Source: a virus. Taken from it: a stretch of DNA of 49,991 nt. The notes under the pieces were generated by a model, which was not told where the DNA came from, made no database searches, and worked only from the letters and a program-made list of their open reading frames with translations. The DNA is taken from IMG/VR virus record IMGVR_UViG_3300021420_000049, positions 1-49,991 of that record; one strand, given 5' to 3'. This document shows, one piece after another, positions 21,537 through 30,645 of the stretch. Both the position numbers and the translations under genes were made by a program. Within the stretch, counting starts at the first letter, position 1. Every line of letters starts with the position of its first letter.

Positions 21537-23606
21537 ATGGCCGATTCAGATCCTAGTTTATATAATCTTCGCTATAATCAACTCACGAGTAATCTTGAGG
21601 CTTTTGGTGGCGGAACACCCCAATGGACGCTTGTTGCTCTTAATAATGTTGAGCCTTCTCAGGTGCCAGTTACCCGACAAATTAATACAACTGCCCCATT
21701 ACAGGGCGGCGGGAATCTAACGGCTGATCGTACTCTCTCTATTCCCCAGGCTACAAACTTGGTCAATGGTTATTTGACATCGGGAGATTGGTCTACTTTC
21801 AACAGTAAACAATCGGCAGGAAATTATATAACTGGTCTTACTGGTGATGCTACAGCAGCCGGTCCTGGGACTGTACCATTAACTCTCGCCACTGTTAATG
21901 GGAGCGTTGGCACTTTCACATATGCCGCGATAACCGTTAATGCCAAAGGTCTTATCACATCTGCTTCTTCTGGCGTTTTCGGCAGTTTAACAGATGTAGG
22001 AACCGATGGAATAACTGTAACAGGGGGAACAGGTGCCGTTGTTGGCGCAGGTACGTCTTTATCTCAGCATGTTGCTGATGCCACTCATAATGGTTATCTT
22101 AGTTCTACAGATTGGAACACGTTCAATAACAAAGAATCTGCTGTATTAACAAATACGCATATCTTTGTTGGAAATGTAAGTAATGTTCCTACCGATGTTG
22201 CACTTTCTGGTGACGCAACGCTTGCTAATACAGGAGCCCTTACACTAGCGACAGTTAATAGTAATGTAGGTTCTTTCACTAATTCTTCAATTACGGTAAA
22301 TGCAAAAGGTCTTATTACAGCCGCTTCTTCTGGTACTGCACCCGTTACAAGTGTTTCGGGAACTACTAATGATATTTCTTCAACAGGTGGTACTACACCC
22401 GTTATAGATCTGGTGAATACAGCCGTCACTCCGGCCTCATATACTTATACAAATCTAACAGTAGATGCCAAGGGGCGATTAACAGCCGCTAGTAATGGTA
22501 CTCTTGGAAATCTCACCGATGTAGGTACAGATGGTATTGTTATAACCAATGGCACAAATGCAGTAATCGGTAGTGGCACTTCGATAGCTCAGCATGTAGC
22601 TGATACTACCCATAATGGTTATCTTAGTTCTACTGATTGGAATACCTTTAATGGAAAACAAGCTGCCGGGAATTATATCACCGCCCTTACAGGAGATGTA
22701 ACTGCTTCGGGTCCTGGTAGTGCAGCAGCCACTTTAGCCACCGTTAATAGTAATGTTGGTTCTTTTACGAATTCTTCTATAACTGTAAATGCCAAAGGAC
22801 TTATAATTGCCGCTTCGTCTGGAACGGCTCCAGTTACAAGTGTTAGTGGTACGACTAATCAAATTACTTCTACTGGTGGAACAACACCTGTTCTTGCTCT
22901 TGCGAATCCTCTTACTACACCGGGGGGAATAACAGCGAGTGGTGCAATTTTAGGTACGGATGGTACGGTTAGCTTACCAGGATATGCTTTTTCGGCGGAT
23001 ACTGATGCTGGCTTTTTCAGGGCTGGTGCCGATGATATCGCATTTGCTACTAATGGCGTAAAACAACTAGAAATTGATACCGCTAATATTACTGCCCATC
23101 TTCAGTTGGATATGCAATCTCATAAAGTTATCAATCTTACTAATGGTTCAGCAAGCACCGATGCTGCGGCCTATGGTCAATTACAAAGTTTACAAACGGC
23201 TGTTCAATCAACAACCACTACCACTACTACTACCACTTCTACTACTTTTGTTCTTACTAGTTCGGCGGCGACAATCACTCCTTCAAGTGCTTCTTCGCGG
23301 ATTAAAATAACGGTGAGTGGATGTATAACAGCAAATGCCACGACAATCGGCGGTAGTTCATTCGCCTCTATTGATAGAGCGGGAACAAATCTTGGAGGGG
23401 CCCAGGGGTTTAGCCAAGGAACTTCTATGGTTTCTAGTTCGGCGACTGATGATATTTATCCTTGTGCTTTTACTTATATAGATAGCCCCGCTACCACTTC
23501 TGCAACAACTTATACAGTAACGATTAGATCAAGTGTCTCTACACAAACTACAAAATGGGCGCAAAATGCTATTACGGCGGTTATTATTCTAGAGGAGATT
23601 CGATAA
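21537..23606 (+). CDS. Repetitive tail-fibre/appendage protein, 689 aa
   Basis: The N-terminal module (SDPSLYNLRYNQ...FGGGTPQW, about 5-35) is shared with the next gene and likely attaches the fibre. Then come repeated fibre units such as NGYLSSTDWNTFN, ITVNAKGLITAASSG and LQGGGNLTADRTL. A run of nine threonines lies around 560. The C-terminal 130 residues (ITPSSASSRI, DSPATTS, ending LEEIR) match the C-terminus of the tailspike at 33643-36156. Probably trimeric and receptor-facing. Internal duplications suggest growth by recombination. Confidence 0.82.
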   Translation: MADSDPSLYNLRYNQLTSNLEAFGGGTPQWTLVALNNVEPSQVPVTRQINTTAPLQGGGNLTADRTLSIPQATNLVNGYLTSGDWSTFNSKQSAGNYITGLTGDATAAGPGTVPLTLATVNGSVGTFTYAAITVNAKGLITSASSGVFGSLTDVGTDGITVTGGTGAVVGAGTSLSQHVADATHNGYLSSTDWNTFNNKESAVLTNTHIFVGNVSNVPTDVALSGDATLANTGALTLATVNSNVGSFTNSSITVNAKGLITAASSGTAPVTSVSGTTNDISSTGGTTPVIDLVNTAVTPASYTYTNLTVDAKGRLTAASNGTLGNLTDVGTDGIVITNGTNAVIGSGTSIAQHVADTTHNGYLSSTDWNTFNGKQAAGNYITALTGDVTASGPGSAAATLATVNSNVGSFTNSSITVNAKGLIIAASSGTAPVTSVSGTTNQITSTGGTTPVLALANPLTTPGGITASGAILGTDGTVSLPGYAFSADTDAGFFRAGADDIAFATNGVKQLEIDTANITAHLQLDMQSHKVINLTNGSASTDAAAYGQLQSLQTAVQSTTTTTTTTTSTTFVLTSSAATITPSSASSRIKITVSGCITANATTIGGSSFASIDRAGTNLGGAQGFSQGTSMVSSSATDDIYPCAFTYIDSPATTSATTYTVTIRSSVSTQTTKWAQNAITAVIILEEIR

Positions 23607-24358
23607 TGTCTGACTCAGATAAAAGTATAAACAATTTACGATATAATCAGGTTACACAAGGATTGGAAGGTTTTGGCGGCGGAACGCCTATGTGGACTCC
23701 GCTTGTTCTGGTAGCAGATGGCGGTATTAATCAACTTACAGGTATAGTAACTGCTGGCCCTGGTGTTGGAAGCCAAGCCACCACAATAAATTTAGCATCC
23801 GCTCATCTTTTAGTGGGAAATGGATCGAATGTGGCGGCATCTGTATCTTTATCCGGCGATGCCACTTTATCAAACGCAGGAGCTTTGACACTTGCCACGG
23901 TTAATAGCAATGTTGGTTCTTTCACTTCTGCTAATATTACAGTAGATGCAAAAGGACGCATTACTGCCGCAGCCAATGGAAGCGGTGGAGGTAGTAGCCC
24001 AGTTTATACAATCCTAACTGGTGGCCCCTATACAACTAATGTTAGTCCTATAACCATGACAACTGCCCCCGCAAAAGGGCTTTATCGTATAAACTTTTAT
24101 GTGCAACAGACCGATAGTGGAACTGATACAGGAAATGCTATTGTAACCATTACATATACTGATGCGTTTAATCCTAGTCCTCCTAGTACTTTGGATATAG
24201 TTAATCTTGATGTGTCTAGTGGGCAAGGAAATTTTGCTAATGGAGCGACTTGTATTCAGGTACAGGCCAGTACAACGATATCTTGGCAACTTACCTTTTC
24301 TGGTACAACTGGCACTCCTGCTGTTACGGTCACGCTTGCTCTAGAAAAAGTATTTTAA
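23606..24358 (+). CDS. Short tail-fibre/appendage paralogue, 250 aa
   Basis: Shares its N-terminus with the previous protein (SDSDKSINNLRYNQ..GLEGFGGGTPMW) and one fibre unit (LATVNSNVGSFT..NITVDAKGRITAA), but has a different C-terminal domain from about 145 on (VYTILTGGPYTTNV ... ALEKVF). Starts at TAATG with the previous gene. Two proteins with the same base and different tips suggest alternative receptor binding. Confidence 0.78.
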   Translation: MSDSDKSINNLRYNQVTQGLEGFGGGTPMWTPLVLVADGGINQLTGIVTAGPGVGSQATTINLASAHLLVGNGSNVAASVSLSGDATLSNAGALTLATVNSNVGSFTSANITVDAKGRITAAANGSGGGSSPVYTILTGGPYTTNVSPITMTTAPAKGLYRINFYVQQTDSGTDTGNAIVTITYTDAFNPSPPSTLDIVNLDVSSGQGNFANGATCIQVQASTTISWQLTFSGTTGTPAVTVTLALEKVF

Positions 24359-24374
24359 AAGGAGTACATAGCTA

Positions 24375-25031
24375 ATGGCTGGTCCTGTACCCACATTTCT
24401 GGCCACCCAACTGGCGGCTCAGACCGCATTTAGTGTTCCATTTGGTCTGTTGGCCCTAGTTAATGGGGCCATAACTACTGCAACGGCGGCGGGTGAATTT
24501 AATACCACTGTAGATTGTTCATTATTCACCGCAGAAGATGTTTCTAATCTTCGTATTTATCTAGATAGTCTTGGCTATCTTGTTGAGTTTGCCAAGAGTA
24601 CAAGCGAAAAAGGGCTTCTTATAGATTGGGGTAAGCCGCTTGACATTGATGGAAATACATCAACCGTAGTCACTCAAGGAACGATTCCTTGGATTGTAAC
24701 AGTTGTTCCAAATCCAACTGGTATAAGTTTATTTGCCACAAGTGATACGGTTCCTAATGGTATTGAAACTACACTTTTAACATATCTTGTAGTTCCTGCG
24801 TCATTTCATGTTAGTCAACTTATAGGTTGGGGAACCTACGATGGAGAATTTCTCATTAGAAAAAATGGAACCATTGTAGGGGGTGGTAGAACATCTGCCG
24901 CCGATCGTACTCTGAATATTGTATATAGTGCAGGACAACTTCCAGCAGTAAGCGGTGATACAATAACTGTTACGATATTAGAATATGGACCGGGTATGCA
25001 GCAGTTTCGTATTAATCTATTGGGGGAGTAA
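24375..25031 (+). CDS. Structural protein, probably appendage, 218 aa
   Basis: All-beta; TIPWIVTVVPNPTG, SQLIGWGTYDGEFLIRKNGTIVGGGRTS and TVTILEYGPG. The C-terminal half resembles phage tail jelly-roll modules. Unrecognised family; role inferred from location and composition. Confidence 0.6.
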   Translation: MAGPVPTFLATQLAAQTAFSVPFGLLALVNGAITTATAAGEFNTTVDCSLFTAEDVSNLRIYLDSLGYLVEFAKSTSEKGLLIDWGKPLDIDGNTSTVVTQGTIPWIVTVVPNPTGISLFATSDTVPNGIETTLLTYLVVPASFHVSQLIGWGTYDGEFLIRKNGTIVGGGRTSAADRTLNIVYSAGQLPAVSGDTITVTILEYGPGMQQFRINLLGE

Positions 25032-25229
25032 ATGTCAGATAATGATCCAAATAAAAAACTAAATTTAAAAAGGTTGCAGATAGAGATGTTCGGGCTGCAA
25101 CTCAACCTTCAACGGCTTGAGCTTCGTGTCATGGAGATTGATGAGGAAAAGGTAAAAATAGCAGAGAATACCGAAGCATCAAACAAACGAATAGGGGAAA
25201 TTCAAAAAATATTAAGCGAGGGTAAATAA
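25032..25229 (+). CDS. Small coiled-coil protein, 65 aa
   Basis: Almost entirely a heptad coiled coil (LQIEMFGLQLNLQRLELRVMEIDEEK...). It starts directly after the previous stop. In the appendage cluster, it could trimerise or link appendages; unknown. Confidence 0.6.
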   Translation: MSDNDPNKKLNLKRLQIEMFGLQLNLQRLELRVMEIDEEKVKIAENTEASNKRIGEIQKILSEGK

Positions 25230-25231
25230 CC

Positions 25232-25975
25232 ATGGCAGACTTCGACGCACAATTACCAGTACGAGCTTTAGCGACAGAATTTACAACTGAGGTAGCGAAT
25301 ATTGCCGGTACGACAATCAATCCAGCGGAAGATTATGCTCAGGGAAGCACAACTTCTGGACAAAATGGCGTTTTAGATCAGACCGCTACTACGACAACGG
25401 CCCCCACCTATACGACCGGAACCACGAATCCCATCTCTACGACAACTGCTGGTGCTGTTCGTGTAGATGGAAGTGCGACAACGCAACCCGTATCTGGTAC
25501 TGTTACAGCTAACCAGGGTACGCCTAATGCGACCCCCTGGAATGAGAATATAGCCCAATGGGGTGGAACAGTTACAAGTCTTGGCCAGAAAACCTCTGCC
25601 GCGTCTGTTCCTGTTGTAATTGCTTCAGATCAATCGGCCATTCCTGTCACCTTTTCTACAACTGCATCCACTCTGACCTATTTTACGGATGCCGCTGTTG
25701 CTTCTGGTGCTACGGTTACGCATTCTGTTGCTGGTCCTGTTACTCTTCTTCATGTTCATTCTGCCGGATCAGGCGAAATAAAGATGAATGTAGCCACAGG
25801 AATTACTGGTAGCGAAACTGATAAATGGGTTGGCTTCACAAGTGCATCTAACCAGAACTGTGAATTCGATACCGAGGGAAGTCTTACTATTCCTAGTGGT
25901 TCATCTGTTAAAGTAACACTAAAGAATAGAGATACTGCAGCGCAGGATTTATATCTAACGTTCGAGACTCACTAA
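25232..25975 (+). CDS. Structural protein, appendage type, 247 aa
   Basis: Low-complexity Thr/Ala/Gly N-terminal half with QPVSGTVTANQGTPN and TSAASVPVVIASDQSAIPV, motifs typical of phage appendage proteins. The C-terminal half (TLLHVHSAGSGEIKMNV, VKVTLKNRDTAAQDLYLTFETH) is a compact beta domain. Confidence 0.65.
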   Translation: MADFDAQLPVRALATEFTTEVANIAGTTINPAEDYAQGSTTSGQNGVLDQTATTTTAPTYTTGTTNPISTTTAGAVRVDGSATTQPVSGTVTANQGTPNATPWNENIAQWGGTVTSLGQKTSAASVPVVIASDQSAIPVTFSTTASTLTYFTDAAVASGATVTHSVAGPVTLLHVHSAGSGEIKMNVATGITGSETDKWVGFTSASNQNCEFDTEGSLTIPSGSSVKVTLKNRDTAAQDLYLTFETH

Positions 25976-25988
25976 TCGGGGGAAGTAA

Positions 25989-26729
25989 ATGGCCGATCTG
26001 CCAGTTACATCGGATGAGGGAGCTACACCTGTAGTTATCAATGATCCTGTCACGACAGCAAATGTGGCAGGGGTCAACTCATTATCGGCTCTTAAAACGG
26101 ACAGAACCACCGTGGCTGGTGTTGCCGTGGCCACGGCGGCGGCTGGAATACAGAAAGTTGGATTAACAGACGGCTCAGGAACGGCTCTTACTTCAACAGC
26201 TGTTGGAGCAAAACAGGGATTGGATGTAAATTTGGTGGCTTCGCCAAGTCAATCTGCCGCCGCTTCTGGACAAACATATGCTACGGCTTTTGAGTTTAAT
26301 CTGCCGACAAATGGAACCGAATCCCCAGCGATGTATATAAAAAATCCAAACGCCTCTGGTAAAACATTAATTCTGAGATTTTTAGCCGCTACCTGTGAAG
26401 ATGCCACAAATGGCGCGGCTACAATTCGTATTTATGGTGATCCTACGACTTCGGTAAATGGTACTGCTCAAACAATCTCATCAACGTTTATCGGCGGTGG
26501 GGCCGCAGCTTCAGCAATGACGGCCTTTTCGGGACCAACAGCTTCCGCGAATGGAGGTATTCTTTTCGCTGTAGCTACTGGCTCAGGAAATGTAGTTCAA
26601 CCGGCAGTAATGCCAGTAAATTTTGATGGAATTATCAGATTAGCGGCTAATCATACATTACTCGTTACAGGGGAACCTTCTACAAATAATATGAACTATT
26701 CATTTACTCTTATGTGGCAGGAAGTATAA
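25989..26729 (+). CDS. Structural protein, appendage type, 246 aa
   Basis: The N-terminus (PVTSDEGATPVVIND...) resembles the linker of the previous protein. The C-terminal domain (GQTYATAFEFNLPTNGTESPAMYIKNPN, LLVTGEPSTNNMNYSFTLMWQEV) is a beta sandwich also seen in phage virion proteins. GGGGGAAGTAA precedes the start. Confidence 0.62.
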   Translation: MADLPVTSDEGATPVVINDPVTTANVAGVNSLSALKTDRTTVAGVAVATAAAGIQKVGLTDGSGTALTSTAVGAKQGLDVNLVASPSQSAAASGQTYATAFEFNLPTNGTESPAMYIKNPNASGKTLILRFLAATCEDATNGAATIRIYGDPTTSVNGTAQTISSTFIGGGAAASAMTAFSGPTASANGGILFAVATGSGNVVQPAVMPVNFDGIIRLAANHTLLVTGEPSTNNMNYSFTLMWQEV

Positions 26730-26730
26730 A

Positions 26731-27270
26731 ATGAGAATTGTAAATGTTTCGTATAGCCAGTGGAAAAGCCTTCTTGCATCTAATGATTTAGGTGCCCAAT
26801 ATTTAGAAAACCCCGATAGCTATGATCTATTCGCTATTGAATATCATATATCTTGGGAAACCAAAGTACTCAAAAATGGTGGTAGTGATCAAACAGACTT
26901 TGAGACAAATTATAAAGCGACGGCTAATCAACCCCTAGGATCAAGGCCGTCTGATACAGATTCTAATGCAACAACTTATACTACTACAGGAACAGGGGCA
27001 ACTTTATCCACTACACTTTCCTTTGACCAGTACGCATTGCAAGTTCAAGTTACTGGAACATCTACTCTTACGACCTGGAATGTTGTTCTTGAAGGCAGTT
27101 TAGATAACGTTAACTTTTCTACGATTCTTATATCTACACATGTAATTGGACAAGGAGTTGTATGGGGTAGTTCTCTTATTGCTCCAACGCTTCATATTAG
27201 GTCTCGTGTTATTGCCTTGGTTCTCGGCTCAGCAACAAATATTATTGTCACAATTCTAGGACAGACCTAA
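26731..27270 (+). CDS. Structural protein with beta-sandwich, 179 aa
   Basis: The second half (LQVQVTGTSTLTTWNVVLEGSLDNVNFSTI) resembles the module of the gene at 21145 (LYESVDGQNFVAI), so both probably share a fold. The N-terminal part is distinct. Role unknown. Confidence 0.6.
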   Translation: MRIVNVSYSQWKSLLASNDLGAQYLENPDSYDLFAIEYHISWETKVLKNGGSDQTDFETNYKATANQPLGSRPSDTDSNATTYTTTGTGATLSTTLSFDQYALQVQVTGTSTLTTWNVVLEGSLDNVNFSTILISTHVIGQGVVWGSSLIAPTLHIRSRVIALVLGSATNIIVTILGQT

Positions 27271-27271
27271 T

Positions 27272-28129
27272 ATGCCATTACAACAGAATATAGTCTCCTA
27301 TAATAATTCAAGCACAACTGTTTTAGCGGCCAACGCTACATTTACAGGCGTGTTCGAGAATGTTCTTCAATATCAGGAGATAAGTTGTTTTTGCGTTTCA
27401 GATGTTGGTGGTACACTCTGGCTGGATTTAAGTATTGATGGTGTAACATCCACCGCTTCATATTCTTTTGTCTCAACAGGCAGCATATTTTTCCGGGCTC
27501 CAAGCAATGAGCCTTACGCAAGAATACGATATATCAATGGCGGCACAATTCAAACACAATTCGCCTTGACAACTATCTATCGTCCCGTTGTCGGGGCCGT
27601 GGCTCAACTACCTATTACTTCATCATTTTTTGATGCGTCTTTGGCCAGTACTGAGAGGGCCATACTTTTTGGGAAGAATGCCAGCGGAACATATGTGCAA
27701 ATTCCAGCGGATACTGACACAGGGCTACGAGTTACTAGCTCTCTTGGAACGACTTTAAATAAAACTCAAGTTCAAAAAACAGGAACATTAGTAACTACCG
27801 CAACAACTGTAGATCAGGTAATACTAACCTATACCGTGACGGCTGGTAAAACTTTATATTTGACCTATTTAGAAATCATCGGAGCCCAAACAACTCCTAC
27901 TGGCGGTACAAATGTAGTTTTGGGTACTATAAGTCTAGAAACCCCTTCAGGAACGAAAGTGCTACAGAAAAGATGCGTCGGCGGCGGTGGTGTCTTGCCT
28001 GATGGTCTTATTTTCGCATTTGGTGAACCTCTTTTCATCGCCGCAGGTGTTGTAGTGCGAGCCGTTGTAACTCCTGCCGCTACATCTAGTTTCACTTGGA
28101 CCGCCAATTTTGGCGGATATGAGAAATAA
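27272..28129 (+). CDS. Structural protein, appendage type, 285 aa
   Basis: Two beta domains: N-terminal (VFENVLQYQEISCFCVSDVGGTLWLDLSIDG) and C-terminal (KTLYLTYLEIIGAQTTPTGG, VLPDGLIFAFGEPLFIAAG). The second is of the kind attached to virion tail decorations. Not named. Confidence 0.6.
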   Translation: MPLQQNIVSYNNSSTTVLAANATFTGVFENVLQYQEISCFCVSDVGGTLWLDLSIDGVTSTASYSFVSTGSIFFRAPSNEPYARIRYINGGTIQTQFALTTIYRPVVGAVAQLPITSSFFDASLASTERAILFGKNASGTYVQIPADTDTGLRVTSSLGTTLNKTQVQKTGTLVTTATTVDQVILTYTVTAGKTLYLTYLEIIGAQTTPTGGTNVVLGTISLETPSGTKVLQKRCVGGGGVLPDGLIFAFGEPLFIAAGVVVRAVVTPAATSSFTWTANFGGYEK

Positions 28130-28131
28130 TT

Positions 28132-28629
28132 ATGGCAAGTACCTATTACTCAGCCCCAGTTAATGTGCGTCAAACAGCTGCTACAGCGGCTAATGCTACT
28201 ATATGGGCAATGCGAAATTCAGCGACCTCTACTATAACCGTTTTTATAGAGAAGATAGAGCTTCTTTTGGCTTTTGATTCGGGAACACCTATTACGCGAA
28301 GTACACAGAAATATGATTTAATAAGATTCTCAACTGCTACACCAACTGGCGGAACAGCCATAACAGTTGCACAGATGTATAGCGGAGATACGGGAACACA
28401 AGTAACTGATGCAAGATTTTTAGATACTGGCCTTACAACCACTAGTATGGTCTTTAATGCTCCTTTTGCCACTATTGGTTGCCCTGCCACTGATGCGACG
28501 ACAACCAAATATCAAAGAGATACTATCGCATTAATGCTAGGAGTGGGAGAGGGCTTTTGTATTCGCTTGAATAATGCAGCAGTTGTCGGCCAGAGCATTA
28601 CAGGTGAGATAGTGTGGAGTGAACGCTAA
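28132..28629 (+). CDS. Structural protein, appendage type, 165 aa
   Basis: Beta-rich protein with VFIEKIELLLAFDSGTPITRSTQKY and LMLGVGEGFCIRLNNAAVVG. Similar composition and length to the C-terminal domain of neighbours. TAATG overlap with the following 44-aa gene. Confidence 0.6.
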   Translation: MASTYYSAPVNVRQTAATAANATIWAMRNSATSTITVFIEKIELLLAFDSGTPITRSTQKYDLIRFSTATPTGGTAITVAQMYSGDTGTQVTDARFLDTGLTTTSMVFNAPFATIGCPATDATTTKYQRDTIALMLGVGEGFCIRLNNAAVVGQSITGEIVWSER

Positions 28630-28763
28630 TGACTGTTGCAACCGTTACTGTAGCTGATCCTGCAAATCCTGTAGAACTCCAAGCATGGCTTGATGCTAAT
28701 CCAGCGGCCAGTATTTTTACTATATTGGGAAGCAGCGCAACCTTTTATATTTTATATAGTTAA
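28629..28763 (+). CDS. Small hypothetical protein, 44 aa
   Basis: A 44-codon frame starting MTVATVTVADPANPVELQAW. It overlaps the previous stop as TAATG and ends exactly before the next in-frame ATG. Short, hydrophobic C-terminus. Function unknown. Confidence 0.5.
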   Translation: MTVATVTVADPANPVELQAWLDANPAASIFTILGSSATFYILYS

Positions 28764-28790
28764 ATGAAAAACTCAAAGGAGACGGGGAAA

Positions 28791-29051
28791 ATGAAAACAC
28801 AATCAGTCGAAAAAGATGGAAATAAGAAAGTGGAGAATGTATCTCTTGCTTTTCGCGTAAAAGCACATGGAGATAATCTCTTCTCCGCCGAAATGTTACT
28901 TCTTCAGGACGATATGGTTATTGAATCCCGCCACGGAATTGCCACCACGCTAGGACATGCTATTGGCGCGGCGGATGATCTTATGGATGGATGGGCATTC
29001 AATGAGATAGAACAGAAGGCAGAGGATTATTTCCATAACGTGTTTCTATGA
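28791..29051 (+). CDS. Hypothetical protein, 86 aa
   Basis: Starts MKTQSVEKDGNKKVENVSLAFRVKAHGD after AGGAGACGGGGAAA. Contains EMLLLQDDMVIES and an acidic helical end. An in-frame ATG at 28764 lacks a ribosome site. Not recognised. Confidence 0.6.
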   Translation: MKTQSVEKDGNKKVENVSLAFRVKAHGDNLFSAEMLLLQDDMVIESRHGIATTLGHAIGAADDLMDGWAFNEIEQKAEDYFHNVFL

Positions 29052-29284
29052 GAACAATATCACAACTAGCGATGGAAAAGGCCGCACAAGCATGGTGTTC
29101 GCCCGGAACATCTGATAGGACTATGGATATTACGCTTTGTTGTGAATTTGCTAAGATTCTAGACAAAGAATTGTGGGAACCACATTTGGGATGCGCTACG
29201 ACTAAACAGCTTCTTGATGAGATTAGCGCACGATCTAATCTTAGCTATTCAACGATAGGCATTCATAGACTAACGGGGGAATAA
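29048..29284 (+). CDS. Hypothetical protein, 78 aa
   Basis: Helical; QLAMEKAAQAWCSPGTSDRTMDITLCCEFAKILDKELWEPHLG. It overlaps the previous gene as ATGA. No family known. Confidence 0.6.
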   Translation: MRTISQLAMEKAAQAWCSPGTSDRTMDITLCCEFAKILDKELWEPHLGCATTKQLLDEISARSNLSYSTIGIHRLTGE

Positions 29285-29551
29285 ATGAAAGAGAATGTAC
29301 CGTTGTACATATTAACATTATTACTGTTAGCGGCTACAGTGTATCTAAAGTCGCCAATGATAGCTGTATCTATCGTGGCTTTATGGGGCGTGAAAGCCTC
29401 AGAAGCTATATTCACACGCAAGAACAGAGACGAAGATATTACTGAGATGCTTGCTACTATGGCGTCTCATAAAGCAAAGATGGACGCGCTAACACGCGAT
29501 ATAACAAACGTGAGTGAACGCGCTCGCGTAATTCTTGGGGAGAACTTCTAA
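29285..29551 (+). CDS. Membrane-associated hypothetical protein, 88 aa
   Basis: Two hydrophobic segments near the N-terminus (YILTLLLLAATVYL and IAVSIVALWGV), then a coiled coil (EMLATMASHKAKMDALTRDI). It lies just before the scaffold and overlaps it as TAATG. Possibly a virion or injection-related protein; unknown. Confidence 0.55.
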   Translation: MKENVPLYILTLLLLAATVYLKSPMIAVSIVALWGVKASEAIFTRKNRDEDITEMLATMASHKAKMDALTRDITNVSERARVILGENF

Positions 29552-30531
29552 TGGCCGAAAATAATGCCGCACCAGCTGCACCCGTTGCACCAGCAGTATC
29601 TAGCGACGCACCCGCGTCTAAAGCTGATGCCCAAGCTCTTGCTCCGAAGGCTAGTGCCTCACCAGCCACTAAGGTTGATGATAATGGCGTTGCCGCCGAA
29701 CAGCCCAAAAAGATATTCAAATTGAATGTCAATGGGAAAGAAGTAGAGTACGATGCTTCTAACGAAGATAAACTGAAGGCCGATCTTCAAAAGGTATTTG
29801 GTATTGAAGAGAAAGCCCGTACTTCTGCTCAGAAAGTTGATATGGCTGAGAAACTTCTCGGAATGCTTCAAACTGATCCTCTTGGTTTTGAGAAACAATG
29901 TAAACTTCAAGGAATTGATGCTACCAAGCTTGCCACTGAGATTCTTTACAACCAACTTAGGCTTCAGAATATGACTCCTGAGCAACGCGAATTAGAGGAT
30001 TACAAACAACGCGAAGCAGAAGCTAAAGCTCTTAAAGAACAACAGGAAGCTGAAGCGAAAACCGCCGAAGGTAACCGTAAAACACAAGAATGGGCTCAGA
30101 AGTTCGAGAAAGAGTGCGAAACCGCCCTTAATGCTAATGCTATTCCAAAAACACGGCTTAGCCTTGCTCTTATTGCCCAGTATATTGATGCCGGTTTAGC
30201 TGATAAGAAAGAATATACAGTAGAACAGGTGCTACCCTATGTAGCGCGTGATTTAAAAGAAATTCATCGGTCCACAATGGAAACATTGGATGGCGATGAT
30301 TTACTTGCTTATGTCGGTGAAAATTTGTCAAATAAAATTGCCAAAGCGCGTGTAGATCGTTATAAACGCACTACAGCAAATCCTGTTCCTGATAAAAAGA
30401 CTGTAAATGAGAATCCGCAGAATAAAGTGGATATTTCCAAACTAAAGGGTAAAGCTTATTGGAAAGCTCTTAGACAGCAAAAATCAGAAGCGGGAATTGG
30501 ATTGCATCCAGGCGCACCGGGCAATTTCTAA
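29551..30531 (+). CDS. Scaffolding-like head protein, 326 aa
   Basis: Ala/Pro-rich start (about 1-50), then a long charged helical middle (KADLQKVFGIEEKARTSAQKVDMAEKLLGML; EDYKQREAEAKALKEQQEAEAKTAEGN) and a conserved C-terminus (KLKGKAYWKALRQQKSE). Highly charged helices and the place before the capsid protein fit a scaffold that shapes the prohead and leaves before DNA entry. Confidence 0.78.
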   Translation: MAENNAAPAAPVAPAVSSDAPASKADAQALAPKASASPATKVDDNGVAAEQPKKIFKLNVNGKEVEYDASNEDKLKADLQKVFGIEEKARTSAQKVDMAEKLLGMLQTDPLGFEKQCKLQGIDATKLATEILYNQLRLQNMTPEQRELEDYKQREAEAKALKEQQEAEAKTAEGNRKTQEWAQKFEKECETALNANAIPKTRLSLALIAQYIDAGLADKKEYTVEQVLPYVARDLKEIHRSTMETLDGDDLLAYVGENLSNKIAKARVDRYKRTTANPVPDKKTVNENPQNKVDISKLKGKAYWKALRQQKSEAGIGLHPGAPGNF

Positions 30532-30536
30532 AGATT

Positions 30537-30611
30537 CGCAGAGTGGAGCATTGGTAGCTCGACGGGCTCATAATCCGTAGGTAGGCAGTTCGATTCTGCC
30601 CTCTGCAACCA
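30537..30611 (+). tRNA. tRNA-Met(CAU), initiator type (fMet)
   Basis: 75-nt cloverleaf with encoded CCA. Acceptor CGCAGAG/CTCTGCA leaves position 1-72 as C:A, D arm GAGC...GCTC (A11:U24), anticodon arm ACGGG-CTCATAA-TCCGT, 5-base variable loop AGGTA, T arm GGCAG-TTCGATT-CTGCC, discriminator A and CCA. C1:A72 mismatch, A11:U24 and two G-C plus a G.U pair at the base of the anticodon stem are the hallmarks of bacterial initiator tRNA; an elongator tRNA would have a paired 1-72. It lies in the gap between scaffold and the 78-aa gene and is the only tRNA recognised. Confidence 0.92.
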
Positions 30612-30645
30612 TTTCGGGGACATTTAAAATCAAGGAGAAGAAAAA

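Noticed and set aside
30537-30611. tRNA gene as a phage attachment site
   Set aside because: The tRNA is complete, lies within a structural gene cluster, and no integrase is seen.
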